Below, piece after piece: positions 35,908-44,017 of a stretch of DNA of 64,000 bases (positions are counted from its first letter, which is position 1; every line of letters begins with the position of its first letter). Where the stretch lies: contig NZ_AQXF01000004.1 in the NCBI RefSeq assembly GCF_000375545.1, positions 250,477 to 314,476 of the forward strand, read 5' to 3'. The notes under the pieces are model-generated. The model did no database searches. It worked only from the letters and a program-made list of their open reading frames with translations, and was not told where the DNA came from. This DNA is from Kordiimonas gwangyangensis DSM 19435 = JCM 12864 (GTDB lineage Bacteria; Pseudomonadota; Alphaproteobacteria; Sphingomonadales; Kordiimonadaceae). Both the position numbers and the translations under genes were made by a program.

Positions 35908-36384
35908 CTATTCGCTGCTGTGCCCGGCTGCCGCATGGGTGCCCAGCTTGTCGAGGAGGGTGAGGAGGTTTTCCTGCTCTGCCACTGTGAGGGGAGTGAA
36001 AATATCCTCGACCCAGGCGGCATGTTCGCTTGCCATTGTTTCAAATGTGGCGCGGCCTTCGGCGGTCAGGCGTGCGACGGCGGCGCGTGCATCATCCGCG
36101 CAGGGCTTGCGCTCCACGAGGCCTTCTTTCATCAAAGGTGCCATCACCTGCGTGACATTGCCGTTTGAGACCATGAGCTGTTTCGAGAGGTCCGAGAGGC
36201 GCACACCGCCCTCTGGTGCGCGGTAGAGGTTGGCGAGAATATCAAAGCGTGAGAGCGACACGCCGTGCGCGGCCTGCATGCGCGCGGTCAGCACCTTGCG
36301 GATCGCATTCGAGGAGCCGAGCAGCCTGAGCCAGCTCCTGAGCGCCTGTTGCTGCGCCGTGCTGATACCCGGATGATGCGCCAT
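35908..36384 (-). CDS. MarR-family regulator of the aromatic-degradation cluster
   Basis: A 158-aa winged-helix repressor. SRFDILANLYRAPEGGVRLSDLSKQLMVSNGNVTQVMAPLMKEGLVERK (given here in overlapping parts) holds the helix-turn-helix, with the wing in PCADDARAAVARLT. As first gene of the operon it controls its own transcription through the operator at 36409-36431, 25 bp upstream of its start. The same operator lies before the two other aromatic units. In the BadR/HcaR-type precedent the inducer is an aryl-CoA or aromatic acid; here it is inferred. Confidence 0.87.
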   Translation of the reverse strand: MAHHPGISTAQQQALRSWLRLLGSSNAIRKVLTARMQAAHGVSLSRFDILANLYRAPEGGVRLSDLSKQLMVSNGNVTQVMAPLMKEGLVERKPCADDARAAVARLTAEGRATFETMASEHAAWVEDIFTPLTVAEQENLLTLLDKLGTHAAAGHSSE

Positions 36385-36408
36385 CTGTTCTCTCCCTCCG
36401 CCATTTGA

Positions 36409-36431
36409 AATTTATTTTAGCACTAAATTAA
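36409..36431. promoter_or_regulatory. Operator copy 2 of the aromatic-degradation regulon
   Basis: The same 23-bp element as at 29331-29353, with core TTTTAGCACTAAA, lying 25 bp upstream of the marR start and downstream of the SDR stop. Confidence 0.72.
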
Positions 36432-36464
36432 ATCCGCATCAAGCGGGGTAAGTGGGGGATGGTG

Positions 36465-37226
36465 TTACATCACTTCTCCGCCCGCGACGGCGATGGCTTG
36501 CCCGTTCATGGCGGCGGCCTCAGCGCGTGCGAGCCACAGGATGGTGTCCGCCACTTCTTCGGGGCGGATGAGGCGGCCTTCGGGGCTGTGTTTGGTGAGT
36601 TCCTTCACGGCGTCCTCCGCGCTGCGGCCGGTTTTCTCAACGATATTGGCGACGGAGGTGCTGACGATATCCGTGTCGGTGAAACCGGGGCATACCGCAT
36701 TGGCGGTCACGCCGGAGCCGGCCAGTTCAAGCGCGAGCGAACGCGTCATGCCAATCACGCCGTGTTTGGCGGCGGTGTAGGCGGCTGTGTAGGCATAGCC
36801 TTTCAGCCCCGCCGTGCTGGCAACAGTGATGATGCGGCCAAAGCCCTGTTCTTTCATGTGCGGCACCACGGCGCGGGCACAGAGGAAAGCGCCCGTCAGG
36901 TTCACAGCCAGCATGGCGTTCCAGTCATCAAGGCTGGTGCGGTGCAGGGGCGCGGTTTTGGCGGCGCCTGCATTATTAATAAGTATATCGGGCATATTGC
37001 CCTCAGACGCCAGGTTCTGGAAGGCGATGGTGAGCGCAGCTTCATCGGTAACGTCAAGCGGCAGCGCGCTAGCACCGGGCAGGTGGCTTATGGCGGCGTC
37101 AAGCCGGTTTCGATTCCGACCGGCGAGCGTGACCCGGTAGCCTGCATTCACGAATGTCCGCGCGGTGGCCAGCCCGATGCCGGACCCGCCGCCGGTGATA
37201 AGCACATGGTTTTGCTGGTTGTCCAT
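36465..37226 (-). CDS. Short-chain dehydrogenase/reductase, probable 3-hydroxyacyl-CoA dehydrogenase
   Basis: A 253-aa classical SDR. ITGGGSGIGLATARTF is the dinucleotide-binding T-G-x3-G-x-G. The catalytic residues are in VASTAGLKGYAYTAAYTAAKHG (Ser, Tyr, Lys). The C-terminal segment VRPEEVADTILWLAR-like (IRPEEVADTILWLA) resembles FabG/3-hydroxybutyrate dehydrogenases. It has its own operator copy upstream (37257-37279) and lies before marR, so it should belong to the same regulon and perform the hydroxyacyl-CoA oxidation. Confidence 0.88.
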   Translation of the reverse strand: MDNQQNHVLITGGGSGIGLATARTFVNAGYRVTLAGRNRNRLDAAISHLPGASALPLDVTDEAALTIAFQNLASEGNMPDILINNAGAAKTAPLHRTSLDDWNAMLAVNLTGAFLCARAVVPHMKEQGFGRIITVASTAGLKGYAYTAAYTAAKHGVIGMTRSLALELAGSGVTANAVCPGFTDTDIVSTSVANIVEKTGRSAEDAVKELTKHSPEGRLIRPEEVADTILWLARAEAAAMNGQAIAVAGGEVM

Positions 37227-37256
37227 ACGGCTTTCCCTCCCGCGATGCTGGTACTA

Positions 37257-37279
37257 TATTTATTTTAGACCTAAAATGA
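37257..37279. promoter_or_regulatory. Operator copy 3 of the aromatic-degradation regulon
   Basis: ATTTTAGACCTAAAAT is a perfect 7+2+7 dyad that aligns with the core of copies 1 and 2 (18 of 23 bases identical). It lies 31 bp upstream of the SDR start. Confidence 0.7.
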
Positions 37280-37501
37280 TTTCCGCGCCAGTGTATATGG
37301 GCAGTTGCCAAAATTATCGTTGGGCCAATTGTGGCATTATGGCACCACGACGCGGGGAAGTTGCAGTTTATACGCGAACTGCCAAATTTACTTTTGACTC
37401 ACAGGTTTGTATGTGGGACCTTAAGTATGAATTTTATGTGCCGCGGCCATTCCATCGTATGACTTGGAAAGTTCCGCCGGTGAAGTTGATGGAGCAAAAT
37501 T

Positions 37502-38167
37502 ATGCGTTTGGCAATTTTGGTTGCAGCTTTTGGCCTTGTGGCCACTCTCCCGGCTGTATCGCCGGTTTTCGCCCCGGCTGCTGAGGCGCAAGCCGTTTCG
37601 GCGCAAGTGGAGCAGAACCAGTTTCAAGCCCAGATTATCGCACTGGCACAAGCTGGCCAGACCGATCAGATCAAAAACCTTGTTGCGCTGAAGGTTCGCC
37701 AAGGCAAGGCGGCCATGGTTGCGGCGGTGGTGAAAAACATTGCGACGATGGGTGCGAACCTTGCGGGCACAGACCCGAACAGTTCCGCGACGCTGGTAAA
37801 CATCGCGGTCGTCCTTGCGGCTGACCCTTCAGTTTCTGCTGCGGACAGCACGGTGGAATCCAGTGTAGGCGAGTCGGCCAAGGCTGCGGTTGTTGCTATG
37901 AACGATAGCACTAACCCGAATGCGATTCCTGCCGCCGCGTCGATCCAGACGGGCGTTGCCAGCAACGCCTCGACTGCCACGCAGCAGTACTATACGGCCA
38001 GCAACGGCGGTCAGCAGCAGACCGGTTCGACCCAGACTGTGAATAACGCTCAGACGGTGCGCCGCACCTCTACCCGCACGGTTGTGGTTGTTGGCGGCGA
38101 CACCTCTGGCACGGGGGACATTCCTATCGTGATCGAGAACCCGAACCAGTCGGGCAGCCCGACCTAA
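37502..38167 (+). CDS. Secreted protein of unknown function, paralogue 2 of an NPxQSGSPT-tail pair
   Basis: A 221-aa exported protein: signal peptide to about residue 29 (AILVAAFGLVATLPAVS..AEA), then QFQAQIIALAQAGQTDQIKN, an Ala/Val-rich region with Asn/Asp repeats, a Gln/Ser/Thr-rich linker (QQQTGSTQTVNNAQTV), a beta-like RTVVVVGGD, and the tail IENPNQSGSPT. It resembles the gene at 29510 in layout, in the LAQAGxxxxxxxxV element and in the tail. It ends in a terminator just before the exopolysaccharide-export genes. Function unknown. Confidence 0.75.
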   Translation: MRLAILVAAFGLVATLPAVSPVFAPAAEAQAVSAQVEQNQFQAQIIALAQAGQTDQIKNLVALKVRQGKAAMVAAVVKNIATMGANLAGTDPNSSATLVNIAVVLAADPSVSAADSTVESSVGESAKAAVVAMNDSTNPNAIPAAASIQTGVASNASTATQQYYTASNGGQQQTGSTQTVNNAQTVRRTSTRTVVVVGGDTSGTGDIPIVIENPNQSGSPT

Positions 38168-38208
38168 TGCAATGCTGCCGGGCTTCGGCCCGCACAAGAA
38201 TTTGCAGG

Positions 38209-38240
38209 AAGGCGAAGGATAGTGACCTTCGCCTTTTTTG
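38209..38240 (+). terminator. Rho-independent terminator of secreted paralogue 2
   Basis: AAGGCGAAGG pairs with CCTTCGCCTT, followed by TTTT. Confidence 0.9.
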
Positions 38241-38300
38241 TTGGTATGTCGTCCGTGGTATTTGGCCGCCGGGCGGTCGCCATATGGCTGATGAGGTAAC

Positions 38301-39116
38301 GTGCTTAACTTCCTGAAAAAGATGATGGGCCTTGACGCGCGCGACAGCGACCATGGTTTTGGTCTGCCGGGCCATGCGCTTGACCCCGCCTCCTTTTCCT
38401 GGAGCCTGCCGGACGGTGTTCTGGTTTACGCCATCGGCGACATTCACGGCCGGCTCGACCTGCTGCTTGATCTACTTGAGCGTATTGATGAGGACCGCAC
38501 CACCTATTGGGGGGTAAAGGAAACCTATGTTGTTTTCCTTGGCGACTATGTTGACCGCGGTTTTCAGTCCCGCGAGGTGCTTGATTTCCTCATCACCTAC
38601 CAGCCCGAGGGCATGACCCCCATTTTCCTGCGCGGCAACCACGAGGACCTCATGCTCCAGTTCATCGATGACCCGATGATGGGCGGCATGTGGCTCAGTG
38701 TTGGTGGCGCGGCGGCGCTGGCAAGTTACGGTGTTGACATTCATTCGCCGGAGATTGGCGGCGATGTGATCGCGGCATCTGACAAATTCATGCGGGTATT
38801 CCCGGCTGAACACCGGCGGTTCCTTGAAAGCCTGCCGGTAAGCTGGCGCAAGGGGGACTATTTCTTTGTGCATGCGGGCATTCGCCCCGGCCTGCCGGCC
38901 GAGATGCAAGACCGGTTTGACATGACCACCATTCGGCAGGATTTTACGCTTTCAGCAGAAGATCACGGTGTGTGTGTGGTGCACGGCCACTCCGGCGTGC
39001 CGGAAGCGGCGCACTTTGGTAACCGTATTGCGCTTGATACCGGGGCCTTCGCCACGGGCGTTCTGTCGGCTAGTGCACTTAACGGCAATGAAGTGCGCTT
39101 CATAAGCACAACCTAA
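38301..39116 (+). CDS. Metallophosphoesterase, PPP-type Ser/Thr protein phosphatase
   Basis: Two-metal phosphatase with the signature trio GDIHGRLD (about residue 46), GDYVDRG (about 81) and GNHEDL (about 114), and later HAGI and VHGHS metal ligands. It lacks a signal peptide and is 271 aa, so it is cytoplasmic. The start is a GTG at 38301, with GAGG 4 bp upstream. It precedes the outer-membrane and Wza/Wzc-like genes, where it could dephosphorylate proteins of exopolysaccharide synthesis; the target is unproven. Confidence 0.9.
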   Translation: MLNFLKKMMGLDARDSDHGFGLPGHALDPASFSWSLPDGVLVYAIGDIHGRLDLLLDLLERIDEDRTTYWGVKETYVVFLGDYVDRGFQSREVLDFLITYQPEGMTPIFLRGNHEDLMLQFIDDPMMGGMWLSVGGAAALASYGVDIHSPEIGGDVIAASDKFMRVFPAEHRRFLESLPVSWRKGDYFFVHAGIRPGLPAEMQDRFDMTTIRQDFTLSAEDHGVCVVHGHSGVPEAAHFGNRIALDTGAFATGVLSASALNGNEVRFISTT

Positions 39117-39121
39117 TTAAA

Positions 39122-39136
39122 TTAGTGTTGCACTAA
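39122..39136. promoter_or_regulatory. Perfect dyad before the outer-membrane barrel gene
   Basis: TTAGTG-TTG-CACTAA lies 6 bp after the phosphatase stop and about 150 bp before the barrel gene. It has no T-tract, so an operator is more likely than a terminator. The bound factor is unknown. Confidence 0.35.
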
Positions 39137-39289
39137 CGACACATTCGAAACTATTATTGTTTTCAGGTACTTCGGTTAGCTTTATGGTGGCAGCCAAAAG
39201 TTTGCCGTTATATGTATATTGTCCAAAGTTTCAATTATCTGGTGCGCTCCCGTATTTTCGCGCGCTTCTACCAAATCGGGGTATGATAG

Positions 39290-40582
39290 ATGAAAAATCA
39301 AAAAACCATTGTTATGGGCGCGCTTCTCTTGGGTGCTACTGCCTTGACACCGGCCGCATACGGCCAGGATGCAGCAGCGGAAGGCGACCAGGTTAAGTCC
39401 GTTTATGACCGTGCACGGCCTGATTATGATGCCCCAGGTGTTCGCACCGGCAGCTTCCTTTTCTATCCGAAAGCAACTGTTGAGGCGGCTTACAAGTCCA
39501 ACATCTATGCTGAAGAAAGCAACGTGACCGACGATTTCATCGTCTCCGTGAAGCCTTCCTTCAACCTTGTGTCTGACTGGAACAGCAGCTTTTTCGCGCT
39601 CGAAGCAAAAGCTGATGTGGGCCGTTACCTTGATAACGGTTCGGAAAACTTTGAAGATTACAGCGTTGGCATGAACGGCCGTAAGGACATCTCCTACGGC
39701 ACCGACATTCATGCAAATGCATCCTATAACCGTGGTCACGAAGACCGTGGTGCTGCTGATTCGCCGGGTGCGGCTGCTGAGCAGGTCTTCTTTGACGTGC
39801 TGACCGCGGGAATCGGCTTCAAGCGTGACGTATCCGTACTGTCCTTCGCGGTTGACGGTGAATACACCAACCGCAACTTCCAGGACAGCGAACGTGTAGG
39901 CGGTGGCCCGGCTATCAACAACGATGACCGTGACCGTGAGCGTTTCAAGGGTATTGTCCGTGTAGGTTACGAGCTTTCTGACGGTTACGAGGCGTTTGTT
40001 CGCCTGACCGCAGACCGTATCAAATACGACGATTCGACCGAAGATGGTGGCCCGAACCGTAACTCTGACGGTTACGAAGTTGTGGGTGGTGCAGCCTTCG
40101 ATCTCACCGGTAAAGCAAAGGGTGAGTTCTACGGCGGTTACATGAAGCGGTCTTATGACTCTGCTACCCTCGACACCACTGACGGTGTGAAGTTCGGTGC
40201 TGCGCTCCTCTGGAACGCAACCGGCCTTACCTCCTTCCGTGCGTCGGTTGACCGTTCGATCGAAGAATCCACGCTCTCCGAGCAAATCGGTGGCAGCGAA
40301 GTCTTCGCATCCGGTTACGTTTCCACGGCAATCTCGCTCCGTGCTGAGCACGAGCTGCGTCGTAACGTTCTCCTGATGGCTGAAGGCGGTTACACCAAAA
40401 TGGATTATCAGCGCATCACCCGTGAAGATGATGTCCTGAAGGGTCGTGTTGGCTTCAAATATCTGGTTGGCCGCAACATGAACGTGAACGCAGGCTACAA
40501 CCTCGACTACCGCAACAGCTCCATCCAGGGGCAGGATTATACTCGCCATTCGTTTATGGTTGGCCTTACTGGTCAATGGTAA
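39290..40582 (+). CDS. Outer-membrane beta-barrel protein (BBP2-like) of the polysaccharide cluster
   Basis: A 430-aa exported protein: signal peptide ending AAYGQ near residue 25, then many 8-12-residue amphipathic strands (FFALEAKADVGRYL, VGFKYLVGRNMNVNAGYNL) with alternating hydrophobic residues, closing in the aromatic terminus GLTGQW that suits BAM assembly. This is the pattern of putative beta-barrel porin 2 proteins that accompany Wza/Wzc genes in alphaproteobacterial exopolysaccharide loci, where they are thought to form the outer-membrane exit. No enzymatic motif is present. Confidence 0.78.
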   Translation: MKNQKTIVMGALLLGATALTPAAYGQDAAAEGDQVKSVYDRARPDYDAPGVRTGSFLFYPKATVEAAYKSNIYAEESNVTDDFIVSVKPSFNLVSDWNSSFFALEAKADVGRYLDNGSENFEDYSVGMNGRKDISYGTDIHANASYNRGHEDRGAADSPGAAAEQVFFDVLTAGIGFKRDVSVLSFAVDGEYTNRNFQDSERVGGGPAINNDDRDRERFKGIVRVGYELSDGYEAFVRLTADRIKYDDSTEDGGPNRNSDGYEVVGGAAFDLTGKAKGEFYGGYMKRSYDSATLDTTDGVKFGAALLWNATGLTSFRASVDRSIEESTLSEQIGGSEVFASGYVSTAISLRAEHELRRNVLLMAEGGYTKMDYQRITREDDVLKGRVGFKYLVGRNMNVNAGYNLDYRNSSIQGQDYTRHSFMVGLTGQW

Positions 40583-40633
40583 GTATACTCGCCGCTCGAA
40601 CTGATAGTTTTCAAGTTACGGTTGGTAGAGCGG

Positions 40634-41194
40634 ATGCGTAGATTTCAGATTGTTATCATGATGATTGTGGCGAGCCTTACGGGGCTCGCCACAAGTGCTG
40701 CTGCACAGGACACGGCTGTGCCGCAGCTGGACGTACAGCGATATGAACTGGGTTCGGGTGACCGTATCCGGGTGATCGTGTACGGCGAGGAAGACCTCTC
40801 GGGCGAGTTTGAGCTGGACGGCTCCGGCGTTGTTGGCATTCCGCTTATTGGTCCCGTGACGATTGGCGGGCGTGACGTGGCGAAAGCCGAGCGCCTGATC
40901 AGCGAAAAGCTGGCGGATGGCTATTTGGTCAATCCCCGTGTCAGCATCGAAGTGCTGAATTATCGCCCCTTCTATATTCTGGGGGAAGTGAAACAGCCTG
41001 GCAGCTACCCGTATGTCAACGGCATGACTGTTCTGAATGCTATTGCACTCGCGTCCGGCTTTACCTACCGCGCCAACGAGAAGAAAATCGTTATCACGCG
41101 CAAGGTAGACGGCGCTGAGAAAAAGATTGATGTCGGCGATACAACGCTTGTAATGCCCGGCGATATTATTCGTGTACCGGAGCGGTTCTTCTAG
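40634..41194 (+). CDS. Polysaccharide export protein (Wza-like, periplasmic)
   Basis: Export-channel component. A signal peptide (IVIMMIVASLTGLATSAAAQ) is followed by the poly_export domain (YELGSGDRIRVIVYGEEDLSGEF, VGIPLIGPVTIGG) and one SLBB domain (FYILGEVKQPGSYPYVNGMTVL). No lipobox Cys is present, unlike E. coli Wza, so this short (186 aa) form probably docks with the separate barrel encoded upstream. The ATG at 40634 is chosen over a TTG at 40622. It precedes the Wzc-like gene by 21 bp. Confidence 0.9.
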   Translation: MRRFQIVIMMIVASLTGLATSAAAQDTAVPQLDVQRYELGSGDRIRVIVYGEEDLSGEFELDGSGVVGIPLIGPVTIGGRDVAKAERLISEKLADGYLVNPRVSIEVLNYRPFYILGEVKQPGSYPYVNGMTVLNAIALASGFTYRANEKKIVITRKVDGAEKKIDVGDTTLVMPGDIIRVPERFF

Positions 41195-41215
41195 GTACCT
41201 GACTGGGTTTTGATC

Positions 41216-43486
41216 ATGTACGACAATCACACCACCGAGCGTCAGCAAGGTATTGAGCCTGCACAAATGCAGGACAACGGCGACAGCGATGTCATTGATG
41301 TTCGCGCGTTCCTCCTTGTTCTGTGGCGCCGCAAATGGATCATTTTCAACGTAGCGCTCATCACCATTGTGATGTCCGCCATTGTGGTGTTCCAGCTGAC
41401 GCCGCGCTACACCGCGAAGGCCATGCTGGCGATCGAGACTCGCCAGAACAGGGTTGTGGACCTTGAAGCGGTGATGTCCGGTCTTGGCACCGACCAGGCG
41501 GCGATCAAGACCGAGATTGACGTGCTCCAGAGCCGCCGCCTCGTTGGCAAGCTCGTGGATGATGTCAACCTCGTCAATGATCCGGAGTTCAATGCTGAGC
41601 TGCGGGAAGGTCGTGGCTTCCTCCAGGCTATTAATCCCTTCACTTACCTGCCGGACGAGTGGAGCGCTGCTATTTTTGGCCGCCGCAAGGCTGAACAGTC
41701 GCCGGAAGAAGCAGCCCAGGCAACCCGCGCCCGTGTGGTTGACCAGTTGCTCTCGCAAATGACCGTGGCGAACCCGCCGCGCTCCTATACGCTTGAGGTC
41801 GCTGTCGAATCTGCTGACCCCAAAAAGGCGGCGAAAATCGCAAACGGCCTCGCCAACCTGTACCTGACCGATCAGCTTGAGGTGAAGTTCGAAGCCACCG
41901 AGCGCGCGAACGAATGGCTTAATGAGCGGGTATTTGAACTGCGTGAAAAAGTGCGCCTTGCCGAGCAGGAAGCTCAGCAGTTCCGCGAAGAAAACCAACT
42001 GATCCAGACTCAGTCTGCGGGCCTCGTCAATGACCAGCAGCTGGCGCAGCTAAACACTCAGCTTGTGACGGCCCGCACCGATCTCGCCCGCATCGAGGCG
42101 CGCGAACGCCAGATCGAGCAGAATATCGTTGACGGTACGGTCGAGGAATCCGGCCTGCTCGAGGTGGTGCAAAGCCCGCTGATCCAGCGCTTGAAAGAAC
42201 AGGAATCGGAAGTACGCCGCCGCCGCGCCGAGCTTGCCACGCGCTATGGCCCCAAGCACCCGCGCATGATGAATGTGGAAGCCGAGCTTGCTGACGTAAG
42301 AACCAAAATCTCGCTTGAGATCGACAAGATTGTTGCTGGTATCCGTGGTGAAGCCGAGGTGGCTGCCATCCGCGTAACGACGCTGGAGCAGAACCTCGAA
42401 GCCCTCAAGCAGGAAAGCTTCAAGAACAGCCGCGCCCAGGTGCGCATGCGCGAACTGGACCGCGAGGCCGAAGCCAACCGCTTGCTGCTGCAGACCTTCC
42501 TGACCCGTTTCAAGGAAACGTCGAGCTCGGACGGTATGCAACAGGCTGACGCGCGGATCATCTCGAAGGCGGATGTGCCGGTTTATGCGTCCTTCCCGAA
42601 GAAACGCATCATCATGGTGGTTGCCGCCGTCATCGGCCTTGGCGCCGGTGTAGCGCTCGCCTTCCTGATGGAATCGCTTGATAACGGCTACCGCAGCCCG
42701 GAACACCTGAAGCAGGACCTGAACCTGCGTCCGCTCGGCATGATTCCGCTTGTGGGCAAGGCCGTGCTGCAAAGCGGTGGTCCGGAGAAATATATCATCT
42801 CGAAGCCGTCGTCTTCGTTTGCCGAAGCGCACCGAAGTATCCATGCGTCCCTGATGTTCAGTGGTGCGGGGGGCGCGACGCCGAAGGTTCTGGCCGTGAC
42901 CTCCTCAATCCCGGGTGAGGGCAAGTCGACCGCGACGCTCTGCCTGGCGCATATTCTCGGCCGCACCGGTCTCAAGATACTGGTCGTCGAAGCTGATATG
43001 CGCCGCCCGGTACTGCGCAAACGCCTCGGCCTTGAGAAGGGCAGTTTTGTGAGCCTTAATGACGTGCTGTCGCGTGAGCCGATCCCGGCTGGCCTCAGTA
43101 TCTATGCCGATGACGTGAGCGGTATCCATGTGCTCTGGACCGACAAGGAAGAAAACCCGCAGAAGCGTTTTGCGGCGCCTGAGTTCCAGTCCTTCCTCAG
43201 TGAAGCGCGCAAGCAGTATGATCTTGTGCTCATCGATACACCGCCGATCATGGCAGTCTCGGACGCCATGATCATCGCCAAATATGCTGAAAGCATCATG
43301 TTTGTGGTGCAGTGGGCTTCGACCGCTAAGGGCATCGTCAAGACCGCCGTCAAGCAGCTGCAGCAGACCGGTGTACCGCTTGCGGGTGCCGTGCTGACCC
43401 AGGTAGACGTGAAGCGCCACCGTGGCTACGGGTATGGCGACCAGGGTTACTATTATGGTGGCAAGAGCAACTATTATACGAACTGA
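41216..43486 (+). CDS. Polysaccharide co-polymerase/tyrosine autokinase (Wzc/ExoP-like)
   Basis: Inner-membrane chain-length determinant fused to a BY-kinase. TM1 (about residues 37-57, WIIFNVALITIVMSAIVVFQ), a long periplasmic coiled-coil domain, the GNVR region and TM2 (about 462-482) lead to a cytoplasmic kinase with Walker A SSIPGEGKSTAT (about 562) and the A' motif VVEADMRRPVL. The last ~20 residues form a tyrosine cluster (GYGYGDQGYYYGG), the autophosphorylation tail. Length 756 aa from the ATG at 41216. Polymerase and glycosyltransferase genes are not in the window. Confidence 0.93.
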   Translation: MYDNHTTERQQGIEPAQMQDNGDSDVIDVRAFLLVLWRRKWIIFNVALITIVMSAIVVFQLTPRYTAKAMLAIETRQNRVVDLEAVMSGLGTDQAAIKTEIDVLQSRRLVGKLVDDVNLVNDPEFNAELREGRGFLQAINPFTYLPDEWSAAIFGRRKAEQSPEEAAQATRARVVDQLLSQMTVANPPRSYTLEVAVESADPKKAAKIANGLANLYLTDQLEVKFEATERANEWLNERVFELREKVRLAEQEAQQFREENQLIQTQSAGLVNDQQLAQLNTQLVTARTDLARIEARERQIEQNIVDGTVEESGLLEVVQSPLIQRLKEQESEVRRRRAELATRYGPKHPRMMNVEAELADVRTKISLEIDKIVAGIRGEAEVAAIRVTTLEQNLEALKQESFKNSRAQVRMRELDREAEANRLLLQTFLTRFKETSSSDGMQQADARIISKADVPVYASFPKKRIIMVVAAVIGLGAGVALAFLMESLDNGYRSPEHLKQDLNLRPLGMIPLVGKAVLQSGGPEKYIISKPSSSFAEAHRSIHASLMFSGAGGATPKVLAVTSSIPGEGKSTATLCLAHILGRTGLKILVVEADMRRPVLRKRLGLEKGSFVSLNDVLSREPIPAGLSIYADDVSGIHVLWTDKEENPQKRFAAPEFQSFLSEARKQYDLVLIDTPPIMAVSDAMIIAKYAESIMFVVQWASTAKGIVKTAVKQLQQTGVPLAGAVLTQVDVKRHRGYGYGDQGYYYGGKSNYYTN

Positions 43487-43519
43487 TGTGCGTGCCCGTC
43501 AGGGCGCACCCAACTGATG

Positions 43520-43550
43520 AAAAGGCGCGGCACCTTCCGCGCCTTTTTTT
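43520..43550 (+). terminator. Rho-independent terminator of the polysaccharide-export operon
   Basis: AAAAGGCGCGG pairs with CCGCGCCTTTT (11 bp, 6-nt loop) and ends in seven T. The upstream A run lets it also act leftwards after the tRNA. Confidence 0.92.
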
Positions 43551-43643
43551 GCGCCTGTTGCCAAAGCGGCCAGAAGGCTCAGGAGGCGACGCAGAGCCGC
43601 ACCGGCATCGTACAAGCACTATGATAAATTTGCTGATGGTAGA

Positions 43644-43732
43644 TGGCGGAGCCGGAGGGATTCGAACCCTCGAGGGGCAGGACCCCAACACGCTTTCCAG
43701 GCGTGCGCCTTAAACCGCTCGGCCACGGCTCC
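43644..43732 (-). tRNA. tRNA-Ser(GGA), CCA encoded
   Basis: On the minus strand the acceptor GGAGCCG pairs with CGGCTCC, followed by discriminator G and encoded CCA. The anticodon loop CTGGAAA between ACGC and GCGT gives anticodon GGA (codons UCC/UCU). The T arm has GGTTCGAATCC, and the long variable arm gives 89 nt, all class II serine features. Genes on both sides appear intact, and no integrase or att repeat is seen beside it. Confidence 0.96.
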
Positions 43733-43783
43733 GTACAAAGGCAGCCCCGGAAAACTGTCCTGCTTACATCCGGGTCGGGGCGC

Positions 43784-43811
43784 ACTATAGCCATGTTGGA
43801 TGCAAAGGCAA
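43784..43811 (-). promoter_or_regulatory. Promoter of tRNA-Ser
   Basis: Minus-strand TTGCCT, 16-bp spacer, TATAGT, about 50 bp before the tRNA 5' end. Confidence 0.6.
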
Positions 43812-44017
43812 GCGGGAATTTGACCAATACGTGACAACAGTTCTATGCTGGTTGGCAGGGGACAGGGAAGGCAAAACCCACAGTGTGAAATCACAGGCGT
43901 GACAATCGCTTAAGGTGCGTGATAACCTTAACGTGGGATTAACTATAATTATTATCACAGTTTTTACTGGATTCTTAGTAAACTTGGTCCCGGGAGCAAA
44001 AATCGGAGGAAGATGGG

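Noticed and set aside
43644-43732. tRNA-Ser as an integration site of a mobile element
   Set aside because: No integrase, direct repeat of the tRNA end or foreign-looking composition is visible on either side.
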